A DNA stretch of 30,329 nt from VGBK01 sp043810615 (GTDB lineage Bacteria > Actinomycetota > Acidimicrobiia > Spongiisociales > UBA11373): NCBI GenBank assembly GCA_043810615.1, contig JBDROA010000118.1:1-30329 (forward strand), in the 5' to 3' direction. Shown here piece by piece: positions 7,989 through 14,232 of this stretch. The translations under genes were made by a program, and so were the position numbers. The stretch's first letter is position 1, and each line of letters opens with the position of its first letter. The notes beneath the pieces are model-generated. The model saw only the letters and a list, made by a program, of their open reading frames with translations. It was not told the DNA's origin and did no database searches.

Positions 7989-8318
7989 GGCTTCCCAGAC
8001 GCGGACAGGCCCGGAGACACTTCGGCGTTGCCGCCGCCGCGAGCGGACCTGACTCACGGATCTCCGGGCCCGGTGGTCCGGGTTGGAGTCGCCACCTGGC
8101 CCCGGGTCGCCCCGGGACAAGCGGCCACCCCACGGATGGCCGCTAGCGCCCGGCCACCTCACGGGTCCTGCGAATACTGCCAAACACTATTGGACCACCT
8201 CCTTTCACCGTTGCCGGGAAGGCTAGCGCCGTACGAAGGCAAAGGGCCGCACGGGTGGGGCGGTCGCCACCCGAGATTGCTACCTTCACGGCTGCTACCC
8301 GCCCTAACGGAGGCTCCC
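7989..8318. other. 330-base intergenic region with stacked hairpins and a 16S-3'-end-like sequence
   Basis: No protein gene fits here. Perfect inverted repeats seen: GGCCCGGAGA (8008-8017) with TCTCCGGGCC (8061-8070); CCCGGG-TCGC-CCCGGG (8101-8116); GCGGCCA (8121-8127) with TGGCCGC (8137-8143). At 8192-8206 the plus strand reads GGACCACCTCCTTTC, one mismatch from the actinobacterial 16S rRNA 3' end; the minus strand therefore has a near-ideal AGGAGG ribosome binding site 10 bases before a GTG that opens a 14-codon frame (8143-8187). The first hairpin may terminate the FMN reductase mRNA; the rest could be the lipoprotein leader or a minus-strand RNA. Confidence 0.5.
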
Positions 8319-9704
8319 ATGCCCGCCTCTCGCCGCCTCATAGCCGTGCTCGCCGCCCTCCTCGTGACCGCCGCGTGCGGTGGGGGCGATGACGCGAAGA
8401 CCACCACGACCGCAGCCCCTACCACCACGGCGGCGACCACCACGACCGACATCGTCACCACGACGACGACCACCGAACCGGCCGACGCCGGGTCCCTCGC
8501 CGGACTGCTGGCCGACCCGGTCGACGACCCGCTGCTGGACACCGGCTACCACGAGATGCGCTACGGCGACGACGCCCACACCTACCTGGTCTCCACCGGC
8601 GACTCCCTGACGATCGACGGCGGCCGCCTCGCCCTCGCCCGCTTCGCTCCCCTTCCGGCGACGACTGGCATCGGCGCCGACCAGATGCTGCTCGAGGCGT
8701 GGATCGAGCCGTTCCCGGGAGGCGTCGCCCCCCCGGCCATCGTCCTCTACGGCCTGGGCGTGGGGGGATGGAACCCCTACGTGGTGGTGAACGCCACCTC
8801 GATCCTGGCCTACCTGGAGACCACCACCGACTACCAGGCCCGCAAGGCGAACGGACCGGCCGACGTCCGCACCACGCCGGCCTCCTTCGACTGGACCGGC
8901 ACCGCTCACTTCATCGCAGACGTCGCCGTCTTCGAGCATCCCGCGGGGGAGACCCCGGCGTACCGGGGACAGATCGAGTGCACCTTCACCGGCACCCTGG
9001 AGTGCACCACCGTCTCCGACGACGGCGTCCTCCGGCCCGGCGACGAGGGCGAAGCCGTCGGGGCGCTGCAGGACGCCCTGGGGGGACTGGGCTACTTCAC
9101 CGGCGCCGCCGACGGCAGCTACGACGACGAGACGACGGCTGCGGTGCGCTTCTTCCAGCGCGACTACCGCCTGTCCACCGACGGCAGGGCAGGCCCGCAG
9201 ACCCTGGGCCTCCTCGAAGACGTGGCCTCGGGCGCCTCCGACATCGTGCTCGCCTCCCGGGACGGCGTGGGCGAAGTCGCCTTCGGGACCCCGGCCGACA
9301 CGGCACGCCCTGCCCTCAACGCCATCTTCGGCCCCCCCGACTCCACCAACGGCTGGTACGAGGACGATTGCGACGGCCACATGTGGTTCAAGACCACCTG
9401 GGACGGGTTCACCGCCGTCTTCACCGACCGCGATGGGTCGCGGCAGTTCGATGGCTGGCACGTGGACGACCTGAGCGACCTCCCCTCCTGGCTCTACTTC
9501 GCAGGGGGCATCCGGCCGTCCTGGAGATGGTCCGACTTCGCCGCCATGGGGGCCGGTTTCGACCCCACCTACGGCGCCTTCTGGTACCAGCACGACCTCG
9601 GGTACAACAACGGCCGTTTCGTGAACCCGCCTTCCGACCCACCGGCGGCCGCGGCCCGCATTCGCAGCTACGGCACGGGCACGGGCGCCTTCGTCAGTTG
9701 CTGA
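8319..9704 (+). CDS. Lipoprotein with Thr-rich linker and peptidoglycan-binding domain
   Basis: 461 residues. A lipoprotein signal peptide with positively charged MPASRRL, a hydrophobic core and lipobox LLVTAAC puts the lipidated cysteine at C20. A Thr-rich linker (about 28-55) follows, as in surface-anchored actinobacterial proteins, then a central region without a recognised domain. A PG_binding_1 module spans about 238-297 (LRPGDEGEAVGALQDALG...DGSYDDETTAAVRFFQRD), which normally binds peptidoglycan. The C-terminal ~160 residues are rich in Trp/Tyr/Asp and have no family that I recognise; no catalytic motif was seen. The start is chosen because CGGAGG (8308-8313) lies 5 bases before the ATG and the signal peptide begins there; the open frame extends to 8028 but that part looks non-coding. 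Confidence 0.82.
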   Translation: MPASRRLIAVLAALLVTAACGGGDDAKTTTTAAPTTTAATTTTDIVTTTTTTEPADAGSLAGLLADPVDDPLLDTGYHEMRYGDDAHTYLVSTGDSLTIDGGRLALARFAPLPATTGIGADQMLLEAWIEPFPGGVAPPAIVLYGLGVGGWNPYVVVNATSILAYLETTTDYQARKANGPADVRTTPASFDWTGTAHFIADVAVFEHPAGETPAYRGQIECTFTGTLECTTVSDDGVLRPGDEGEAVGALQDALGGLGYFTGAADGSYDDETTAAVRFFQRDYRLSTDGRAGPQTLGLLEDVASGASDIVLASRDGVGEVAFGTPADTARPALNAIFGPPDSTNGWYEDDCDGHMWFKTTWDGFTAVFTDRDGSRQFDGWHVDDLSDLPSWLYFAGGIRPSWRWSDFAAMGAGFDPTYGAFWYQHDLGYNNGRFVNPPSDPPAAAARIRSYGTGTGAFVSC

Positions 9705-9764
9705 GGCCGGGTGGAGTGCGGAAGGACCCCCGGAGGGCAGCCACGGCGTGCCGCTGAAGCCCGT

Positions 9765-9938
9765 TCAGGCCTTGGGGGGCGGTACCGGGATGCGCGCCGG
9801 CTCCGGCCGGGGTTGGTAGTGCCGCCAGCAAAACTCGTTCTTGTTGTAGCGGGAGATCAGGGTGCTGCACCCGGGGTGAGCGCAGTTGCGGCCCTCGTCG
9901 TACACCTTCTTGGGGCGCCGTCCCGCCACCTGCTTCAT
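9765..9938 (-). CDS. Small zinc-finger-like protein
   Basis: 57 residues: a basic N-terminus (MKQVAGRRPKKVYDEGRN), then C-AHPG-C-STLISRYN, then C-WRH and a proline-rich tail. Cysteines 19, 24 and 37 plus H40 give C-x4-C-x12-C-x2-H, a plausible zinc site. A similar C...C-x-L-S-R-Y-N...C-x-x-C/H signature occurs at the start of some actinobacterial helix-turn-helix regulators, so a nucleic-acid-binding role is possible but inferred. The start is the ATG at 9938, because upstream in-frame sequence is antisense-like. It is convergent with the lipoprotein gene (60 bases between stops) and divergent from the alcohol dehydrogenase. Confidence 0.65.
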   Translation of the reverse strand: MKQVAGRRPKKVYDEGRNCAHPGCSTLISRYNKNEFCWRHYQPRPEPARIPVPPPKA

Positions 9939-10056
9939 GGAACTCACCCCATAACGATGCCACGGCACGGCGGCTATGGCAAAGCCGGACAGGGTCCCGG
10001 CGGGCCCGGCCCCGGCGGACCCCAGCGTCGGAGGTGACGCTCGAAGGAGCGGGCGG

Positions 10057-10062
10057 TAGCGT
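10057..10062 (+). promoter_or_regulatory. -10 element (TAGCGT) of the alcohol dehydrogenase gene
   Basis: TAGCGT is followed by seven bases (TCCCTCG) and the ATG at 10070, the same 7-base spacing as at other genes here. This favours 10070 over the upstream in-frame GTG at 10034. Confidence 0.4.
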
Positions 10063-10069
10063 TCCCTCG

Positions 10070-11068
10070 ATGCGAGCCATGCTCCTCCCCCGGCCGGGCC
10101 CCATCGAGAACGCGCCACTCCGACTCGCCGATCTGCCCGACCCGGCGCCGGGCCCAGGGGAACTCCTGGTGGAGGTGGCGGCCTGCGGGGTGTGCCGCAC
10201 CGACCTGCAACTCGTCGAGGGCGATCTGGAGGCGCGACACCTGCCCATCGTCCCCGGTCATCAGATCGCCGGCCGGGTGGCCGCCCTGGGCCCGGGGACC
10301 ACCGGGTGGGCGGTGGGGGACCGGGCCGGCGTGGGCTGGCCGGCCGGGTCGTGCGGCGTCTGCGGCTTCTGCCGCAGTGGCCGGGAGAACCTTTGTGAGC
10401 AGGCCCGGTTCACCGGCTGGGACCGCGACGGGGGCTATGCCGAGCGGGCCGTGGTGCGAGCCGACTGGGCGGTGCGCCTCCCCGGGCGCTTCCCCGACCC
10501 GGCCGCCGCCCCCCTCCTCTGTGGCGGCGTCATCGGGTACCGCTCGTTGCGGATCTGCGGGATCCGTCCCGGCGGGCGCCTCGGCCTCTACGGCTTCGGG
10601 GCCTCGGCTTTCCTGGCCATTCAGGTGGCGGTCCACTGGGGGTGCGAGGTCTATGTCGCCACCCGCTCACCGGCGGAGCAGCGGCGGGCCCGGGAGATGG
10701 GAGCGGTGTGGGCCGGGCCGTACGAGGAGCCGCCCCCGGTGCCGCTCGACGCCGCGGTGACCTTCGCCCCCGTAGGTGAGGTGGTGGTAGCCGCCCTGCG
10801 CGCCCTGGACCGGGGAGGGGTGGTGGCGGTCAACGCCATCCACCTCGACCGCATCCCCGGGTTCCCCTACCGGCACCTGTGGTGGGAACGGCAGATCCGC
10901 AGCGTCGCCAACTCCACCCGGCGCGACGCCGCGGAGTTCATCGACCTGGCGGCGCGCATCCCGGTGCGCACCGTGGCCGACACCTTCCCCCTGGAGGAAG
11001 CCAACACCGCCCTGGCCCGCCTCAAGCGGGGCGAAGTCTCGGGGGCGGCGGTACTGGTGGTCGGGTAG
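10070..11068 (+). CDS. Zinc-dependent alcohol dehydrogenase (MDR superfamily)
   Basis: 332 residues. Catalytic-zinc ligands are visible in ACGVCRTDLQ (Cys) and VPGHQ (His). The structural-zinc lobe has the pattern CGVCGFCRSGRENLC with four cysteines. The Rossmann nucleotide-binding loop is GLYGFGASAFLAIQVA (about 176-191). The order and spacing match medium-chain NAD(P)-dependent alcohol dehydrogenases, particularly the AdhA-like branch with the 'MRAMLLPRPGPIE' opening. It would interconvert an alcohol and an aldehyde in the cytoplasm; the substrate is unknown. The start at 10070 matches the family N-terminus and the -10 hexamer seven bases upstream. A strong hairpin follows the stop. Confidence 0.9.
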   Translation: MRAMLLPRPGPIENAPLRLADLPDPAPGPGELLVEVAACGVCRTDLQLVEGDLEARHLPIVPGHQIAGRVAALGPGTTGWAVGDRAGVGWPAGSCGVCGFCRSGRENLCEQARFTGWDRDGGYAERAVVRADWAVRLPGRFPDPAAAPLLCGGVIGYRSLRICGIRPGGRLGLYGFGASAFLAIQVAVHWGCEVYVATRSPAEQRRAREMGAVWAGPYEEPPPVPLDAAVTFAPVGEVVVAALRALDRGGVVAVNAIHLDRIPGFPYRHLWWERQIRSVANSTRRDAAEFIDLAARIPVRTVADTFPLEEANTALARLKRGEVSGAAVLVVG

Positions 11069-11080
11069 CGCCGGACAGCG

Positions 11081-11117
11081 GGCGGCCTCCGCACCCCCCC
11101 CGGGTCGGAGAGCCGCC
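11081..11117 (+). terminator. Strong GC hairpin after the alcohol dehydrogenase
   Basis: GGCGGC-CTCCG (11081-11091) pairs with CGGAG-A-GCCGCC (11106-11117): 11 base pairs with one bulged A and a loop containing an 8-C run. It begins 12 bases after the stop codon. No U-tract follows, as is common in high-GC actinobacteria. Confidence 0.5.
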
Positions 11118-11270
11118 GGCGGAGAGGTCAGACCCGGGGTGGCGGATCAGGCCGTGGCCCCGCCTCCCCCGCCACGCCACGGGGCTTCAGTGGGTTGGCG
11201 CGAGTGAGGAAGTCGACCACGACCTATGCACCAGGCCTCCTGCTGCGCGATAATCGCGTTGGGGGATCGC

Positions 11271-12851
11271 ATGACATCGGGAGCCTGTCGGCGCAGGGGA
11301 ATCCGGGCGGCACTGGCGGTGTCGCTGCTTCTGTGGATTCCGGCCGACGTGGCTGATGCGCAAGAGCAGATCTCGATAGACATCACTGAGAGCGATCTGA
11401 CGTGGCCGGTTCACGAGCAAGGTGCCATGGGTTGGCCCCGCTTCGGTGAGGCCATGTCCGGCGACAGCCTGTGCTCCGAGGTCGGCATAGGGGGTCGGAT
11501 CGCCACAGTCCGCTTCGATCTGCTGTTCGATCTCGCCGCGAGCACGCTCACCGGCAAGCTGTCGGGAACAATGGCTGGATGGAGTGACGCCGATTGGGAT
11601 CACGGCTCCGGTTCATTCACAGGGTCAATCTCTGATGGCTGGGTTTGGGAGACTCCGGACGGGTTTGCCTGGGGCGGCAGATCCATCATGAAGCTCAGCT
11701 TCTCTGCGGCCGGCATCTGTGCCACGGTGTTAGATCCGGAGACCAACGCGGTTGTCGATCGGATCTACGCAGAGGGTGAGGGCTCGGTCGACGTGGAGGT
11801 GGAGTTCGCCGGAGGGGCCGGAGCCTGGGGGGCACAGCAACACGGCTTCCGGCTCATCACACTCAACGAGACCGAAGGCAGCATCCGGTTGGGCTGCATC
11901 TGGTGTGAGGTTCCTGTTCCGTTCCCGGCTGGAGAGGCAGACGGCAGCCCAGTGCCGGGTCCGGGTGAGGGTGGGGAGACGGGTGCTCCGGTTGATGTGG
12001 GTGAGGTGCCGTCCGGGACGGAGCCGCAAGCGGTGGTACCGCCCGGCGACACCGTCCCTGGGGCGGAGCCCACCGACAGCGATGACGGGTCGCCAGTCGA
12101 AACCGATTGGGCCGGGTTGGTGGTGCTGGTGGGCATCCTGGTCGGTGCGGCGGCTGCCGCGGTCCTGATTTGGGCGATCGCCCGTGCCAGGGCGAAGAAG
12201 AAGTCCTTCTTCCGAGGCCTCGAGCTGAAAGGGGCACCCCCCACCGCCGAGGATGCGCTCGCTGCCGCTGTATTGGAGGTCGGGTATCTCCCCCCGTCGA
12301 CTCCGCCATCACCTCCCCCGCCTGACAGCCTGTCGACCTTGGACCCACCTCGGCCGCTGTCCTCTTTGCGGTTCACACCCAGCACATCCCTGCAGGGCCG
12401 CGACGCTGGGGGCCGGGCGGTGGTCCTCCCCGCGGGAAGGGACTACAGCTGGAAGTCGGTTCCGGGCGGGGACCCGTCCTCGGTCGCGGTCTGGACGGGC
12501 CACATCGGTGAGGGTCCGGCCCGGTGGGTCTATGTCGATCGCAGCCACGTCGATCCCGATTACGAGGGCCTGAAGCGCCTGAAGCCGTTCGTTCCCAACG
12601 ATCACGTCCCGCCCCCGCCACCATCGGGTGTCGACCTGGACCGTGGCTACGGCCAACGGACCTTGGAACCTGCGGCAGGGAGATCGCTCGTCCTCGAAGA
12701 GTGGGACCCGCTTCGACCCGACCGATCGATCGGTTCCATCGGTGAGCTCGCACCCGGGACCTACCTGACCGGCACACCGGTCGGAAACCGGATCCCCGTC
12801 TACGACCACACCCGCGGCGTCTGGGGATGGGTCATCAGCGGTGGCATCTGA
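11271..12851 (+). CDS. Orphan exported membrane protein with Pro-rich linkers
   Basis: 526 residues from the ATG at 11271, no recognised family. The signal peptide is MTSGACRRRGIRAALAVSLLLW...ADA with probable cleavage near ADA-QE. An extracellular domain (about 30-225) is rich in Gly/Trp/Ser and has three or four cysteines. An acidic, Pro/Gly-rich spacer (about 225-288) follows, then one transmembrane helix (about 290-312, WAGLVVLVGILVG...) stopped by RARAKKK, leaving a cytoplasmic tail. The tail has a proline-rich stretch (about 345-365) and a Trp/Tyr/Pro-rich C-terminal region that may hold two small beta repeats. An upstream in-frame ATG at 11226 would only lengthen the N-terminus before the signal. 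Base composition is visibly less GC-rich than the flanking genes, suggesting acquired DNA. It lies upstream of an IS remnant. Confidence 0.65.
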   Translation: MTSGACRRRGIRAALAVSLLLWIPADVADAQEQISIDITESDLTWPVHEQGAMGWPRFGEAMSGDSLCSEVGIGGRIATVRFDLLFDLAASTLTGKLSGTMAGWSDADWDHGSGSFTGSISDGWVWETPDGFAWGGRSIMKLSFSAAGICATVLDPETNAVVDRIYAEGEGSVDVEVEFAGGAGAWGAQQHGFRLITLNETEGSIRLGCIWCEVPVPFPAGEADGSPVPGPGEGGETGAPVDVGEVPSGTEPQAVVPPGDTVPGAEPTDSDDGSPVETDWAGLVVLVGILVGAAAAAVLIWAIARARAKKKSFFRGLELKGAPPTAEDALAAAVLEVGYLPPSTPPSPPPPDSLSTLDPPRPLSSLRFTPSTSLQGRDAGGRAVVLPAGRDYSWKSVPGGDPSSVAVWTGHIGEGPARWVYVDRSHVDPDYEGLKRLKPFVPNDHVPPPPPSGVDLDRGYGQRTLEPAAGRSLVLEEWDPLRPDRSIGSIGELAPGTYLTGTPVGNRIPVYDHTRGVWGWVISGGI

Positions 12852-13057
12852 AACGACCACCCCCTAGATCAAGACGATCCGTATCGGAGAGCCTTCTGTG
12901 GATCTGGCCGACCCGGGGTGGCGAGTGAGACCGTGGGAACCCTCATCCGCCATCCTGAGGAGGACGGACCCAGGAGGTCTCTTCCGCGACTTCGGATCGT
13001 CCGCTGCCGTCGGAGTTGGGCCGACACCCATGGCCGGCGTGTCCGCCACGTCTTAGT

Positions 13058-13990
13058 GGCTGTCGTGAATGTTCGCGCCGGTAGCGCGCGGATTGCCATG
13101 TTGCGGTGGTTCCGTGGCGATAGGGTCCGGCGATGGGTGCCAATGAGCAGCAGTCCAAGGGAACGTGGCGGTCGCTGCCCGCCGATCTGACCGACGGGGA
13201 ATGGGAGCTGATCGCCGACCTGGTGCCGACCTACTCCGGTGGTGGCCGGATGGGGCGGCCCGCCAAATGGTGCAAGCGTCAGATCGTGGACGCCATCTTC
13301 TACGTGGCGGCCACCGGCTGCCAGTGGCGGGCCTTGCCTCCCCACTATCCCCACTGGAACACGGTGCACCGTTACCACTTGGCCTGGAGCCGGGACGGCA
13401 CCTGGGAGGCGATCGTGGACCGTCTCCGCACCTTGGTGAGGGTGAAGGAAGGCCACGAGCCTGAGCCTTCGGCGTCGGTGGTCGATGCCTGAAGCGTCCG
13501 CGGTGCCTCCACGGTCGGCTCTGCTACCAGGGGTTTTGATACTGGCAAGCGGGTCTCGGGGCGGAAGATCTTCGGGCTGGTCGACACCTTGGGACTGCTG
13601 GTAGCGGTGGTGGTCGTGGCCGCCAACATCTCCGACAACATCGGCGGCACCGCCGTCTTGGACCGGGCTTTCCCCAAGTCCGGGCGGCTGCGCAAGGTGT
13701 GGTGCGACGGCGGGTTCAAGAAGACCTTCGCCACCCATTGCTCCCGTCTCGGCATTGTTGCCGAGGTGGTCAACCGGATCTCGGCTCACTCCTTCGAGGT
13801 GCTGCCCCGACGCTGGATCGTGGAACGGACCTGGGGCTGGCTGGTCAATACCGCCGCCTGCAGGTCGACTATGAACGCGACCCGGCCGTGGCCGAAGGGT
13901 TCGTCTGGGCGGCTCACGCCCGACTGCTCCTCCGCCGTCTCACCCAACCAGGCGACCGCGACCCGCGCAGGGCAAACCAACGCGACAGCC
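13058..13990 (+). mobile_element. Decayed IS5-family insertion sequence
   Basis: About 0.93 kb. The ends are short imperfect inverted repeats: GGCTGTCG at 13058-13065 and its complement CGACAGCC at 13983-13990, with weaker matching inward. The left flank reads TCTTAGT and the right flank TCTCAG. TTAG fits the YTAR target preferred by IS5 itself, although the right copy differs by one base, so the duplication is uncertain. The single transposase frame inside is broken (see the pseudogene), so the element is immobile unless helped in trans. Confidence 0.55.
13133..13990 (+). pseudogene. IS5-family DDE transposase, broken by a stop and a frameshift
   Basis: The N-terminal part (LTDGEWELIADLVP...ATGCQWRALPPHYPHWNTVHRY) is the DUF4096 helix-turn-helix region of IS5/IS427-type transposases. 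At 13490-13492 a TGA interrupts the first catalytic motif: the frame reads VVDA-stop-SV where the family has V-[IV]-D-[ST]-[QR]-S-V, so one CGA-to-TGA transition explains it. The same frame continues with FDTGKRVSGRKIFGLVDTLG, the second Asp in WCDGGFKK and the Glu in RRWIVERTWGW. Near 13845 the frame shifts by one base: beyond it the family ending YRRLQVDYERDPAVAEGF...LLLRRL reads in another frame. The shift comes after all catalytic residues, so it looks like decay rather than programmed frameshifting. Confidence 0.85.
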
Positions 13991-14232
13991 TCTCAGAAGC
14001 ACCTCAGTGCGGAACCTGCCGGATCAGCACGGTGAGGCCGCAGCTCAGAGGCCCGGCCACGAGGGCACCCGCCCCACCCTGTCGTTCGGGCAGGTCAGGG
14101 GGTGTGGAGGGCGCGGACCGGGGGCGGACTCCGTAGAGGCCCGGCACGACATGCCCACAGATGATCGCCGTCGCCGCGGCCCGCCGCGGCGTCATCGGGG
14201 TAGGATTCGATAGGTTGCGGTTGGGGGACTGG

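Noticed and set aside
8192..8206. Fragment of a 16S rRNA gene
   Set aside because: Only 15 bases match the 3' end; the preceding bases do not resemble helix 45 or its GGGGAACCTGCGGTTGG region.
8160..8290. Possible cyclic di-GMP (GEMM-I) riboswitch, because of GGCAAAGG and a GGGTGG/CCACCC hairpin
   Set aside because: The conserved GGCAAACC loop, ACGCAAAGCC and tetraloop-receptor spacing of GEMM-I are not present in order; the likeness is partial.
8441..8478. Short ACC/ACG/ACGACGACG repeats suggesting a repeat array
   Set aside because: They encode the Thr-rich linker of the lipoprotein and have no spacer structure; no CRISPR array was seen anywhere in the window.
11226..11270. Upstream ATG of the orphan membrane protein
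   Set aside because: It adds residues MHQASCCAIIALGDR before a well-formed signal peptide that starts at 11271.
13843..13850. Programmed frameshift producing full-length transposase
   Set aside because: The shift lies after all catalytic residues, no slippery A/T-rich heptamer is present, and the gene also has an internal TGA.
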